The notes: generated by a model from the letters alone, not told the origin. Counted from the first letter of the stretch, positions 1-18,800 are shown. The stretch: 64,000 nt of DNA from Phallusia mammillata (GCA_003260075.1 QLIY01000475.1:58351-122350), one strand, 5' to 3'. Numbers and translations are program-made.

Positions 1-2
1 TC

Positions 3-2016
3 AAATATGTTGAAATGTTGGAGAAGTACAAAATAAAACCAATATTGGTTTTTGATGGATGTCATTTGCCATCGAAAAGTCAAGTTGAAGAGCAACGGGG
101 AAAAAGAAGAAAAGAAAATCTAGAACGAGGCCGACAACTTCTACGTGAGGGGAATTTAAGTGCTGCGAGAGATTGTTTCACAAAATGTATCAGTGTCACC
201 CCCTCGATGGCATTGGAAGTTATGAATGCAATGCGCAATCGTGGAGTCGATTGTATCGTTGCTCCTTACGAGGCTGATGCCCAACTTGCATTTTTCTCTA
301 AAAATAATTATGTTGAAGCTATTATCACTGAAGACTCGGACTTGTTGTGTTTTGGATCCAAGAAAGTCATCTTTAAACTTGACTTGTGCGGCAGAGGGCA
401 GGAGGTGGCACTCGAAAACCTTGGAAGGGTAAAAAACTTGGTGGGTTTTACTCCAGATTTGTTTCGACAAATGTGTATTTTGTCGGGTTGTGATTATCTG
501 CCGAGTGTCAAAGGTGTTGGTGTGGTTAAAGCTTGCAAAGCAATAAAGTTGTCAAAAAGTAAAGACTCCTATCAAGTGGCGAGAAAACTGCATCAGTACA
601 TAAAAGGGATTCAGCCCGTGGAAGCAAGTTATGGTCCAAACTTTGAACGCGCTGACAAAACATTTCTGTACCAGCTTGTGTTTGACCCTTACAAACGCAG
701 ACTCATTCCACTTAGTGAATACCCAGAAGGAACTACTGCTGAGGATGTGAAATTTGCCGGAGCTGTTTTTCCCAAAGATGTAGCGATGCAAATTGCACTT
801 GGGAATATTGATGTCGGCACGATGCAAACTGTTACAAGTTTTAATGTGGATAAATGGGTGAGAACAAGAAAAAGTGCAAGTTCAATGCCAAGTATTTGGG
901 CAAAAAACTCTTTGGTGGTGTCAAAGTTTAATGTAAAAGAAAGTGAAACTTTTAATGAGCCAACAGAGGAACAAACTCAGGAGGTTGAAAAATCGACACC
1001 AGTTGAAACACCTGAACTGGTCACTGCAACAGATGCCCTCGCAGTCATTGAATCTGATGCACCTGATGATCTGGCACAAAAAGATGATGCAAAAAGTGGA
1101 CTAAGAAAGTTTCTGCAGGGAACTGTAAAATCTTCGGACTCAGAAACGATAACAAAAAGTAGATTTTTCAAGACACCCAAGAAACAAACCGGAACCGACA
1201 ATTCAGGTGAAAGTTCAAATCTTTCAAATAATTCGTTTGGAAGCATTGAAGAAGAAAGTATTGAGTCAAAACCCAGTGATGCTGACCTCACTGACATTGT
1301 TAGTGATGTTATAAACCAGTATTTGGAAGAGGACAAACATCTTACAAAAAGAAAGAACCCATTCACGAGAACTTCCCAAACAAAACGACCATGTCCTGAT
1401 AAAATATCGTGCAAGTCTCCAAATTACAAAAGAAAGAAGAAACTGTTTAGGCCAGCTGCAGTCATAAATGATGATGTTAATTCAACCAATGAAGCATCAC
1501 AAAATTTCGAGAAAAATGTTACACAGGATTTAAATAATGAAGATTTCGAGAAAAAAATTTCAGAAAATTTAAATTCTGAAGGTTTGGGTGAAACTGAAAC
1601 ATTAGATTTGTGTGAAAATAATGTGGAGTTGGAGACTTCTCAAACAAGCAACAATAAAGGAACCTCAGGAAGAACACCTTTGTCACAATTACCAGACCCA
1701 AACGGAAAAGACGATATTCCAACTGTCACCATTTCATCTGATGAGGAAAAAACAGATTCCCAAAAACAATCAATTAAAAAAAGTAGAGTATTTGGCCTCG
1801 GCAGAAAAGTGGCCAAGTCTAAAACATCGGTTGTGTCAAAATATTTTGGGTCGGCCAAAGCGGGGGGGGGGTTTGGGTCTGGGCAGAAAAGTGGGCAAGT
1901 CTAAAACATCGGTTGTGTCAAAATATTTTGGGTCGGCCAAAGCAAGCGGACTCCGCAAAAAGACTCAAACACCACAACAAGTCATAACAAGCTTTTTTAA
2001 GAAGTTGGATGGATAA
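3..2016 (+). CDS. EXO1: Exonuclease 1 (EXO1), 5' end outside window, frame broken by an assembly joint
   Basis: Family: a 5'-3' double-strand DNA exonuclease and flap nuclease of the FEN1/XPG class, acting in nucleus in mismatch repair and end resection. Seen: one open exon starting in mid-protein (KYVEMLEKYKIKPILVFDG), so roughly the first 60 residues lie upstream. The XPG-I acidic motifs are present: YEADAQ near nt 270, EDSDLL near nt 334 and SGCDYLPSVKG (helix-two-turn-helix) near nt 487. The long disordered tail carries SRFF near nt 1158, matching the MLH1-binding box of EXO1, a second SKYF near nt 1840, and a terminal QQVITSFF that fits a PCNA-binding box. Oddity: nt 1791-1861 recur at 1872-1943 across ten G, which forces a stop at 1904; the true C-terminus is read in another frame to the TAA at 2014-2016. 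Identity is secure from the nuclease core. Confidence 0.95.
1791..1943. repeat. Overlap duplication across ten G inside EXO1
   Basis: Nucleotides 1791-1861 and 1872-1943 are near-identical copies separated by ten G (1862-1871). The copies differ by a few substitutions and one indel, as two alleles would. The second copy runs on into the real C-terminal coding sequence. Most likely two overlapping contig ends that were not merged. Confidence 0.85.
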
Positions 2017-5000
2017 TTTTGCTGAATTATAAGCAAGCAATAGTTTGTGATTTATGGTGCTCCTGCCAGTTTATAATTATGAGCCTTTGAATGCAATTGA
2101 CTGCAGGGTTTGTTATAATGTATTATTTAATGTAATATTTTATAACTTGAACCTTGTAATTTAATTGCTTCCATTTTAACGTAACGAAATGTCTCCGATG
2201 TGTTTATAACATACGCGTGGAAATATATTCGTTGTAAGTTAAATTGAATTCGTTTTGTTTCAACTCTCCACTAGAGGCAGTGTCGAGTCAGCGTTAGTTA
2301 AACTTCGTAAAAACGGGGCGGACCCAGCAAAAACGGTTTAAGCTTTAAACTAGGCATTGGTTTTCAAACCTTTTTGACAAATTCCACACGTAATAATCCA
2401 TTTTTTATTCCTTAAAAAAAAGTTGATATTTAAACGCTAAACCAACAAAGATCATGTATAACTAGGTCTTTGTATACTTACAGGTTGTATTCCCTAAGCT
2501 TATTTACAAACCACATGTAGAGATTAAAGTGATTCCTTCCTGGTTGGCAACCACTGGTCTAAGGCAGGGCTTTATTCACTTTTAAGCACAAAATCTAGAG
2601 TTTCAAAAACGTGAAAAAAACGAAATTATTGCAAGCCTTGGACTTTTCTTCTGTTAAACAAATTTTCACTGTTTCAACCACGAAGGGATAGATACCCACT
2701 GGATATTTTCTGTGAACAGAACATCTTAGTGAAATCTTTAAATGCGTGAAAGTGAGGACGTAAAATATTTGCATAACGTTTCTGTTGGTGTTTGTCACGG
2801 CCATATAACGATTGCAAACTTTTTACATTTCGCAGTACAATATTTTTTACGGTTCATTGCAAAAGTTATTGAAGGTCTGGTATAACGGCATTTAGTTTGG
2901 TTGGTCAAACGAGTGCTATGTGCGTTAGTCAGTTTAAGAGTAAGTTAAAATGATCAGAATTTAGCAAGTTTTGGGGAAAAACCGCTTTTTTGGGCGAATT
3001 TCATCTGTGACGAAGATTCTAAAACCAATACGCCTAAGGCCCGTGCTTCTGGCCACAAACACTGAGTCATTCATTGCAGCAAAACTTAGAAAATTCCGGC
3101 GCCTGAGGGATTTTTGTTGTTACATCTGCGGGAATGGAAATAACGCTCTGCGTGAACCAGGGTGAAAACATGTTGCGGTCAAAAACGTGGTTGGACTTCG
3201 GCTAACTCTTTATTACAAACCAAATTATAGACTAAAGGTATTCATTAAATTATGATATTGAATCCATTCATTATTTAAATTCACTGAATGTTATGTTTTT
3301 AAGCGGGGGGGGGGCTATAAACCAAATTATAGACTAAAGGTATTCATTAAATGGTGAGATTGAATCCATTCATTATTTAAATTCACTGAATGTTATGTTT
3401 TTAAGCGGGTTGTTCTAACGATTGTTTTTAAACCGATAAAACAGTTGTTAGATGAAAAATTAGACAAAATCTCTACTTTAGCTTCACAATGAACTTCTGT
3501 TGACCCCAATAACTAAAACCATCTAAAAGATTTCAAAGTCTCCGAATACATTTTGTCATCAACATTGCATTTCCAGCAAACTTTGTACGTTTTATCAGTT
3601 TGGTTATGCAGTACGTGGCATATTTATTAATGACGTAACTAGGTGTTTTGCAATTGTACCAACTGCCCATTCAAGCCCAACACGAGCAAAACCGTGTATA
3701 TATTCCGTGTTTTTAACCAAGCTCAAACCAAATGGCTTTAATATTTGCATCCAAGTGCAATTTAACCAATTTTAAGAAAAACCTATTTTTCTTGAACCCG
3801 ACTGCGTTAAATAATTGTCCGCATTTAATTTGTTTCTTGTTTCTCATAATGGCGAGGGCGGTCTAGGGATCAAACAGATTTGAAATCCCAAAATATTTAA
3901 ACTACTATTGTTCAAATAAGTAATCACTGTTATTCACTAGATCAGCTGATCAACTATACTGTTTAATTAGTGAATATACTTTCGTAAAAACCTTAAGCAT
4001 GTAAACACAAAACTTAAGCAAAGACCTGGGGGGGGGGTCACCGATTATACACTTGGCATTTTTTATGACGTAACTTGGTGTTTTGCAATTGTACCAACTG
4101 CCCATTCAAGCCTAACACGAGCAAAACCGTGTATATATTCCGTGTTTTTAACCAAACTCAAACCAAATGGCTTTAATATTTGCATCCAAGTGCAATTTAA
4201 CCAATTTTAAGAAAAACTTATTTTTCTTGAACCCGACTGCATCAAATAATTGTCCGCATTTAATTTGTTTCTTGTTTCTCATAATGGCGAAGGCGGTCTA
4301 GGAATCAAACAGATTTGAAATCCCAAAATAGTTAAACTACTGTTAAAGCAAGATATATTCACATTCAAATAAGCGACCGATATTTACTAGATCAGCTGAT
4401 CAACTATGCTGTTTAATTAGTGAATATTTAAAGAGAGAGAGAGAAACTTTCGAAATCCTCTGATCAAAGTTTTATGAAGATATGGGGGGGGGGATGAGAG
4501 AGAGAAGCTTTCGAAATCCTCTGATCAAAGTTGTATGATGATATAATTATCACAACAGGGAAGGTTTGAGTTAGTAAGGGTTGGTCTAACAAATTTTGAA
4601 CCACGTCCAATACCACTTACATAAAGGCCCGATTAAATACCTTCAACATCGAGCTCCAAAAGAGCATTTAGATTTACCGGCGTTCTCTTGTTGAGGCGCG
4701 ATAAGTTACTATTTATTGCACAAACTTTTCGTCAGGAAATTAAACTTGTTAGGATGCGAGTTTTTGCTTGATGATATTTGACCGATGTATTTCAAAATTT
4801 GCAAACGTTTCATATTTGTTACTTCACAATTTTAAGTTTAGGAGTTGACTTAGCAAAGATACGAGGCAGTCGTTTAAGCATGTAATTCCCTACTAGCTCC
4901 GTGGAGGCAAAATATTTAAAATGATTTTCCAGCCTAATATAAACTTTCCATAACCTAGTAAATTTTGAACAGCAGGGTTACAGTGTGGTAGTGGAATTCA

Positions 5001-6086
5001 GCCGGTTCGTACTGGTTCTGTAGAACCGTCTCACGAAATTTTATGAGATCAGCGAACCGGTTAGCATAACTGGTTAATGGACTTTTTGTAACAAAACCTG
5101 CTGAAAAATATGACTTTTGTGATAGAACTGGCTGAAAAAAAATTGAATCCCACCGCTGTTCNTTTGAATCCCACCGCTGTTGCAGTCCTACCACAAGACT
5201 GGTAACCACTGCTTTTAAGCTGTGCAACGGGGGGGGGGGGGCTGTTCCAGTCCTACCACAAGACTGGTAACCACTGCTTTTAAGCTGTGCAACGGTCGGA
5301 TGCTGCTAATTGTAAATGAGAGGTTCGCAGCAAGATTGGCCCGGGGGCTTCTTCGGCTTGTCACACTCAGCTTATCACCCGGGAACTTTTCTCTGTCGAG
5401 CTCAGTTTTAGTGCAGATCTCACACGAACGGGGGTTTGGTGGTGAAAGGTATTTTTAATTTCTATTTGTAGCCAATTTTTAAGTTGACACATTTAGCGTT
5501 GAACAAAAATCCGCGAAGATTTTTTTAAAGTGCGTTCCTTTTTATCGCTTTTTTCTTTTTTTCAAGATTCTATAAATTCAGTTCAGTTTTTGCGCCAGTA
5601 TTTAGAATTTTTTGACTTCTATGAGGATGGTTAGGCCAGAAAAATAAGTCAGCCAGCCAATAGAAACGCAGTGTTGGGTTGCAGGTTAGTTTCAACGCAG
5701 AATAACAAACATAGTTGACTTGACTTGTGCAAACAAATTTATGCGTCACGCTGCAAACTCTGCAGAAAATAAAAAATATTAGAAAAAATAAGCACTGCGT
5801 TTGTTAGAATATTTGTGGAAAGGACGAAGTGTGTTAAAATGCAAAGCAAAATGAAACATACTTCAAATGTTTTTTTCCGAAAATGTTTAACTAAAGTTGT
5901 TTTGGCGCTGCCGTTGAACGTTTTGCTTTATCAGTTAATTCTTTATTATTTCTAAAATATTTATATCAAATGCATTTTGAAAAAGAAACTGTTGATTTTT
6001 AAAACAAGTTTTAATAATTTTGAATAAAATTAACATCCATCGAAATTTTGACCACTTGTTTTTCTTTATGTTTAAATTCCAGAACG
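2017..6086. other. Intergenic region between EXO1 and the signal-peptide exon
   Basis: No supported gene. The stretch holds four homopolymer joints (3305, 4028, 4484, 5229), each followed by a near-copy of the preceding sequence: about 3219-3304 against 3315-3410, and about 3600-4020 against 4050-4440. There is also one hAT-type element at 4981-5179. Short open frames here have no recognisable similarity or splice context. Confidence 0.6.
4981..5179. mobile_element. hAT-type MITE of the CAGTGGTGGGATTCAGCCGG family
   Basis: This copy of the window's commonest short element starts near CAGTG, contains the conserved stretch GAACCGTCTCACGAAATTTT and ends CCACCGCTG. Its end is duplicated around a single N at 5162. 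No clear target duplication is visible. Confidence 0.6.
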
Positions 6087-6646
6087 ATGAACCGTAAACT
6101 GCAGATCTTATTTGTTTTGGTTTGCGCGTCAAGCTTGGCCGCAGGTAAGATTGATCCAACCAGTGTGAAAATATTTTAAATTTCTTCTACCCACGTAAAA
6201 CCATAATCCGTGTTGTCAAAATAAATTTGCGTTGATATCACCGGAAAAAGCCCACACCCGTTTCACTACAAAACTAATTATCGACGTTTTAATGAGGTGA
6301 TGCCATCAGATACAAAACACTCCTTATTTAATGATGTTCAATAAACATGGGTCTACAGCAAATAACAAACTTATAATTTAGGAAAATTCCCTCAGAGATA
6401 TAAAGTTTTATCGTATATCCCATATTTGGCCAATTTTCCATCTTTCGTTGTGAACTTCCAATAATTCTTAAACCGTGTGTATTGCAAAATTTCAAATTTG
6501 TTTGCACAATTTAACTCTTAGCTCATGCTTTAGAAATGACTTGCTGACGAAATAAAGTTGTGCGTGGCAACGTTAGAATCTCATAATCTTTTTGTTATTA
6601 AAACTAACTACTCCATCACATGAAAGAAGCTAAATTTTTTCAACAA

Positions 6647-6701
<55 letters not shown>

Positions 6702-7007
6702 TTTGATTTTAACGTGGAAAAGTCTGCAGCTAAAATAGTTTGTTGTTGTGGCGCAACCTTTAAGTTCGAAAACCACTATAACGAAAAGTTGTTTCACGTC
6801 AATTTTACCAGAGATCAAATTCTATGTTTCCTGTTTGTTTTAGAAATTAAACTTCATGATATTTATATTTCGGCAGGATGCCATTGGTTCAGGTTCGGTC
6901 GCAAGAAACGAGCCACTGCAGCCGAAGCTCAACTGACTGAAGTTTGGAGATCCTACTTCGCAATCTGTCTCGGAACCAAGGCACGGTTTGAAGTTTACAT
7001 CACATAA
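6087..7007 (+). CDS. Candidate signal-peptide exon plus basic exon; short secreted peptide or 5' end of the TSR gene
   Basis: Exon 1 (6087-6144) encodes a textbook signal peptide, MNRKLQILFVLVCASSLAA, and ends in phase 1 at GCAG/gtaaga. An acceptor-like AG sits five bases before the ATG. A candidate second exon opens at 6877 after CGGCAG in the matching phase and encodes GCHWFRFGRKKRATAAEAQ and more before a TAA at 7005. Joined, they give a 62-residue secreted precursor with a GRKKR dibasic cleavage and possible amidation site after WFRF. Alternatively exon 1 belongs to the thrombospondin-repeat gene downstream: its next exon at 8591 needs phase 2, so direct splicing from 6144 would hit a stop, and a linking exon would be needed. 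A run of 53 G at 6647-6699 marks missing sequence in the intron. I do not recognise the peptide. Confidence 0.4.
6647..6699. other. Run of 53 G, probable gap filler
   Basis: A perfect 53-G run without a flanking duplication. It has the same length as the 53-C run at 54707-54759. Best read as a placeholder for unsequenced DNA in the intron after the signal-peptide exon. Confidence 0.7.
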
Positions 7008-7096
7008 CAACGTAGTATGTAGTAGACGGGGTTTAACGTCGCGAAAACCTTATGTTTATCTTGTGATTTTGTGGGAACTGAAGATACCAATTAGGT

Positions 7097-7308
7097 CAGT
7101 GGTCGGCAACCGCCGGTCCGCGAGATGTTCGTTACCGGGCCGTATAATTTTTCAGGGTAAATGCTAAAAAAACATTTTGCCCATGTATCCCGGGACGATA
7201 AACTAAAGGCGTTTTCATTGCTAACTTTGTTGTTTTTTGAATGCCGGTCCGCGATTAAATTTCAGTTTCAAAAACGCTCCGCAGTAGGAAAAACGTTGCC
7301 GACTCCTG
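7097..7308. mobile_element. hAT-type MITE, CAGTGGTCGGCAAC ends
   Basis: Starts CAGTGGTCGGCAACCG and ends TTGCCGACTCCTG, the terminal sequences of hAT short elements. The flanks (ATTAGGT and GTTAGGC) are similar enough to be a decayed 8-bp target duplication. Relatives lie at 10254-10450 and 49768-49970. Confidence 0.7.
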
Positions 7309-7509
7309 GGTTAGGCGAAGTTCATCGACTGATTTCGTTACTAGGAAAATGTTTTCCATTCTTAGTTATTCAAATACATTAGCGTCGATGATTATGCTGC
7401 CTGTTGAAGGGTCTGATACTGTTCAGTTCACACACAGTGAAATTTTATTTATGTTGACATAATTGAATAAAGACATTTTGGCTAGTTTTAAATTAACTGC
7501 AGTTAAATA

Positions 7510-7722
7510 CAGTGGTGGAATTCAGCCGGTTCGTACTGGTTCTATAGAACCGTCTCACGAAATTTTATGAGATCAGCGAACCGGTTAGCATTACTGGTTA
7601 CTGTCAATGGACTTTTTGTAACAAAACCGGCTGGCAAAAAAATGACTTTTGTTCTTATACCGGCTGAAAATTATGACTTTTGTGATAAAACCGGTTGACA
7701 AAAAAATGAATACCACCTCTGG
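7510..7722. mobile_element. hAT-type MITE of the CAGTGGTGGGATTCAGCCGG family
   Basis: Begins CAGTGGTGGAATTCAGCCGG and ends ACCACCTCTG. The flanks GTTAAATA and GTGAAATC agree at six of eight positions, as a degraded target duplication would. Confidence 0.7.
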
Positions 7723-8484
7723 TGAAATCCCAAACTTGTGTTTTTGTCCTTTAAAAAATTTAGGACTGCTAAATGTATGTGGAATAGTTAAATTCAACTT
7801 AAACGATCAATTCGAATCAAAACTCATATGTTAACTTACAATTAAGTGGTTCCGAATTTTAACGAGCGGTTTAAGTCGAACCACTTGAATACAATCAGAA
7901 TTAATTAAGTCACAAATTATTTCCAAATATTTAAAGTATTCGGTTATTACGTTAAACCGGAATCACAGATACATGTAACTTTGCATAACAACCCGTTTAA
8001 ACCCGGCAATACCAACCGGAACATGGTAATCAACTTCCCGCGTATTTCACCAGATTGCCGCCGACCCAACACTTGCAGTTAACAACCAAAGTTGGGCGAG
8101 CAACGTCGATTTTACAATCCTCCATTCTGTCTGGTACATCAACGTCGAGCAGTGGCTCTGCAAGTGAGTAGGTTGCTGGTTCGAATCCCAACACGGTTTC
8201 GTCGCAAACCAAGTTAAATTTAGCATGTTTAAATGTGTTTGCCTTGGTTTCATATTTGGATATCGATTAACTTCCGGCCAACGTTTGCTGGTAAACGCGC
8301 TTCTATTGTACAAACTCATGCATGTAACAGGCGCTATGGTTGACTACAAGAAGCTCGTTAGGAAACCCGCTTTAAGCGTGCAAAGTCGTGCATGTAACAA
8401 ACGCTATGGTTGACTACACGACAGCTTTCAGTTTTGGAAAACATTTGAACGAATTGGAAACGGCCACGTGTTGTTTAATTTCAG

Positions 8485-8524
8485 CGCTGTAGCAGGGCAG
8501 GACACTGGAGACTGCTGGAAGAAC
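8485..8524 (+). pseudogene. Duplicated 5' part of a TSR-gene exon (allelic contig end)
   Basis: The first 40 bases of the exon at 8591-8727, with its acceptor TTTCAG, are present here and cut off by ten G at 8525-8534. The sequence then restarts about 80 bp upstream of the same acceptor. Interpreted as an unmerged allelic overlap and not a second exon. Confidence 0.75.
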
Positions 8525-8590
8525 GGGGGGGGGGTAGTTTTGGAAAACATTTGAACGAATTGGAAACGGCCACGTGTTGTTCAATTTCAG

Positions 8591-14466
<5,876 letters not shown>

Positions 14467-14757
14467 GTGACCGCGAATTGTTTGTTGCATGCTAACTGAA
14501 ATCCGAATTGGATAAGAAATGATTTTTTTCTGCTGGTGTATGTAGGTTCCCTTAGGTCTAGTCAAGTCGCCTTCATCAGTGCGAACAACCTTCACAAAAT
14601 GACAAACTTAATAAATTCGAGCCGAAAAACAACGAGCAGAAAAAAGGAAAATGCCACAAGCAATAAGCGTCACACATTCCAAATGCATTACTCATTAATT
14701 CCACCTTAGTGTGCGATTCGCTTTTATCTATCTTATGGAAATTTTCGTAGCTGTACT

Positions 14758-14929
14758 CTGTGTTGGGATTCAGCCGGTTCGCACCGGTTCTATAGAACCA
14801 TCTAACGAAATTTTATGAGACCAGCGAACCGGTTAGCATTACTGGTTACTGTCAATGAACTTTTTGTAACAGAACCGGCTAAAAAATATAAAGTTTGTGA
14901 TAGAATCGGCTAAAACAATCTCACCACTG
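14758..14929. mobile_element. hAT-type MITE of the CAGTGGTGGGATTCAGCCGG family
   Basis: The body runs from TTGGGATTCAGCCGGTTCGC to TCACCACTG. The flanks GCTGTACT and GCTGCACT match at seven of eight positions, a slightly decayed 8-bp target duplication. Confidence 0.75.
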
Positions 14930-15281
14930 GCTGCACTAAACCGAAAACAGCTGCTTTCTAGAAGTTTAACCAGTTGAATATATTTAGGTTCGCTCAACTC
15001 TTTGTTCGCCAGAATTGGACGTTGAATCGCGCTCCTGCAGAAGAACTTGTCCGCAATGATAAAGAAAAAAAACCTGACAAAAAGTCATATTCGTTTTTTA
15101 TTATTTTACAAAACGCAATAAAAATGGCTACGCGCCAAATGTATTATATTTTAACTGCGTTAGTTTTGAGAAAAGCGAAAGGACACAGGAATAGTTGAGA
15201 AGAGTTGATTAATTTTTGCCCCCTAACGAAATAAATTATAATTTGCGAAAACAAATTCACGCTTGGTCGGTTTTGTTTAGC

Positions 15282-15308
15282 TGACGTAATCCGAAAACAA
15301 TGACGTGT
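15282..15308 (+). promoter_or_regulatory. Paired TGACGT elements (CRE/UPRE-like) upstream of HERPUD
   Basis: TGACGTAA (15282-15289) and TGACGTGT (15301-15308) lie about 600 bp before the HERPUD start. Vertebrate HERPUD1 is induced by ER stress through ATF6, XBP1 and CREB-type sites with this core. The role here is inferred from the motif and neighbour only. Confidence 0.3.
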
Positions 15309-15898
15309 GATTAAGTTTCAGTGGAAGTTATTTGATGCCTTTGTTTAATTATTTTCTGGTTGCATTTATTAAATTAGTTTTCAAAGTACAAACGCATCTA
15401 TTGTTTAGACTCTGAACAGAATTATTTAGTGTAGAGTGTAAAGTCAACAAGAGTAAGTCCAGGACCACAAAATCGGTTCCGTCTTATGTTTCAATCCTTA
15501 TTACTTATTGCTGGATAAGACAGTAGCTTTGAAACAGGTTGAAAACATAGAAAAGCATTACAAAGCTCAGTCGAAACTATTATTTATTACTTTGAATAAA
15601 AGTAGTCCAAGTTAAACCAAACTGCAAAACATTGATTATGTTAAGAAGCTGCAGGCATAATATCAAGTTTAAAGAGCTCTTCTGGCAAGTAAAATACTGT
15701 GTTTTCCTTGGAATAAAAGAATTTTGCACATCAAATTTAAATCAGAGGTCACTTTCAGACACAAATGTGGTAAATAACTTACAAATAGTTTCCCACAAAT
15801 CAAACATTAAAGTTATGTTGTCAATGTGCGATGCAATTAATTTTTAACTAAATGAAAGTCTTGTTGATTTATATTCAGGTAACAATTAACTAATAAAC

Positions 15899-18800
15899 AT
15901 GACTTCTGGTAAAGTAGTGCTAAAAATTCGTGTCAGTGATTTAAGTCAGGAAGATCAAATAGTAGTTTGTGATCCATCCTGGACTGTTAAGATGGTGAAA
16001 GAATTTGCTCACGGAAACTCAGGAAATGTGGTGAGTAGTGTTTGCAATGTATTGTGTCAGTTGAAAAGTGGGTAAAGTTCTACATTATTATTTATTTTAT
16101 GCATGTCAATTTATTACTTATTTTTAGGACTTGCAAAAGTTGAAATACATTTTCGGTGGCAAATATCTTCTTGATGATGCTGTCTTAAAAACTATTTTCA
16201 AGGTAAACCGGATTTTGTGTCGTTGTAATATCTAAACTTTACAGGTGTTGTTTTATAAATTGAAACCAAATTTGCACATATAGTTGTAACATGTGGAATT
16301 TATTTATTTTGACAGATTTCTTCGGAACCCCAAGTTGTCCATTTATTTGCATCGGAACAAATCCAATCACCAATTCACCATGTTACTTCAAATCCTGTGG
16401 GTTTCGCTCTGCATTAACTTGTGTAGTGCTAAACATTTGTAAAATCAATCATTTTCTAAGCTGAGTTATTATTATTTTTCTAAACATTTACAACAATTGT
16501 AAAGGGCTTGGTTGGTTTTGTTGTAGGGCACAGTTCAGTTGGACAGCCATACAATGATTTTGTTTAAAAATGTAAAACATTCATTTGACATAATTTAGTT
16601 GCTTTTAAAATGAAACAAATATGGTAAAACTGGACTGTATTTGTAAACCTGACGTTAATATTTTATCCCAATCAGGCGATGTTTAACAACGTTCCATCGC
16701 AAACTCCTCAACCTACTGTACTTCGACACAGACATACTTCTCCCAACCTCGCTGGACTGTGAGTATAACAAATGTTATGTTTCATATTATTCAGTAAACC
16801 TCGGTTAGTCCAGACCTGTTTGGACCTTAAAATATGTCTGGAAATAGCAAAGGTTTGGTTTATCAAATGCCGGTTAGTTAACGTCTTACCACATTACAAA
16901 TCATTTGTACCTCAGCTTTTGTTCGAACGAAGATAAACTGAATCTGATTTAACCAAAGTTTATTGTAGTAATTTTGTGGTAATACTTTGTACGGTAGGTT
17001 TGCATCAATGAATATTTTTGAGTACACATTTTTGAGTTTTTGGGGGGGGGGCAGTTTTTGTTGTAATACTTTGTACTGTAGGTTTGCATCAATGAATATT
17101 TTTGAGTACACATTTTTGAGTTTTTTTTTAGTACATGCGATGATGTACTAAACTTCAGCGTTGTGACTAACATAAACTTCCACAAATGTTTTGAGCCATG
17201 AATGAGTTATAACATGATACTATCGACTTCATTCATTTTTGTTCGTTACAAACTGACGACGTCATCAACTACTTCCTGCTGGCTTGTATGAAATATAATC
17301 CATATAACACAACCTGTAGTCTAATGAACTGTGTGTTGTTCTGTTATCTCCATTCCATGCAACTCAACAAACACCACTCTATTGACACACATTGTTTTTT
17401 ATGAGACAGAGAGTCAATTGTGTTTACCTTGTTGCATTATATGAAAATATTTCTAGGTATATCTATGCTGTACATGTGTTGCAATGGTGATGTGTATTAA
17501 ATAAGATATAAACTAATTTGACATTATTGTTTTAGTGCACAAACCACATGGACCCCAGAGCAAATGACAGCTTACTACCAACATCCAGCATGGCAACAAT
17601 ATCATCAACACATGTCCCAATATATGCAGTAGTAAGTAAAAACTTAATGTGTGGTCCAACACAATAACTTACACTCCACTAAAATTACCAGTAACACTTT
17701 GTTTTGTATAAGCTGTTGCTGCAAGGCATGATATCAAATTTATAGAGCTCTTTTGGCAATTGTAGTTTTATACCGATGTTTCAACATCCTATACAGGTTT
17801 AATTCTTCTTTTCTTTGCTCATTGTGCACTCGACTACCGTATTCAGTGTTATTAACCCTGATGAAGGCAACCTGTATAGGCTGTCAAAATAAAAATACAA
17901 TCGCCAGAAGAGCTCTATAAAGTTAACACTTTGTTTCATTTAACATGTCATTGGCAAATATTGGACCCAATTTTAAATAATTGGGTGATTAGGAATCTCT
18001 TTCTCAGTTGGTCGTAGTGTTGTTAAAATAGTTATGTACAATAATCCCACATCATAGATTTTTATCAATTAACTTTGTGAACAGTTACAATGCTTCATAC
18101 GGGAGTCATACTGCATATCACCACATTCAACCACAAACCCAACCACAAGAAGGAAACGTCCCACAAGCAGCTCAGCAAGTTGATGGAGTAAGGAACAACG
18201 TCAACAATCCCGCTCCTGCAGTTGTTCCTGACAGAGATGCCAACCCACCAGTGAGTGAAAAACTAAATAATGTGTTTAAGGCAGTTTCTTATTTTGATGC
18301 AAACCCATGTTACTTTTAATGTAAAGGATTTTAATCTTAGATTCTAGTGCAGGGGTCCCCAACTACAGCCAGCTGACCCGATCCGGCCCTTAAGGTCAAA
18401 TCATATTGATAGCTTTTATTACAATAAATTATTAACAATTATGCGGTGCTGCAAGTCTGATAAAAACTAAAGTCACACAGCCTTAAACACAGTCATGCCC
18501 ATTAAGTTGATTCCATCAAAACATTGTTGCTTCACAGATGAACGCACAGGGAGGGTTTGCTGTTGCCGATGACGACCAACAAAACGATTGGTTGGATGTT
18601 ATGTTTACTATGATGCGGGGAGGATTTTTCCTCAGTATAATCTACTTCTATTCGACTATCTACAGATTCGTGTTTGTTAGTTTGCTCTTCCTTCTTATTT
18701 ACATGTAAGTAACATTTAATACAGGTATGTGTTACCTTTATATTATAGGGACAACCACTGTGTATTAAGTGGTTTGAATTCAGTCGGTTCGCACCGGTCC

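Larger units (their letters stand above)
14467..15898. other. Region between the last TSR exon and HERPUD
   Basis: It contains the donor after 14466 and presumably an intron or 3' part of the TSR gene, of which no further exon was found. It also holds a hAT-type element at 14758-14929 and the HERPUD upstream region with two TGACGT sites. No other gene is supported. Confidence 0.5.

Noticed and set aside
8150-8200. tRNA gene suggested by GGTTCGAATCCC (also near 25856, 31404, 48308, 55104)
   Set aside because: Only a B-box-like stretch is present; no A box, anticodon arm or acceptor pairing. Probably SINE remnants.
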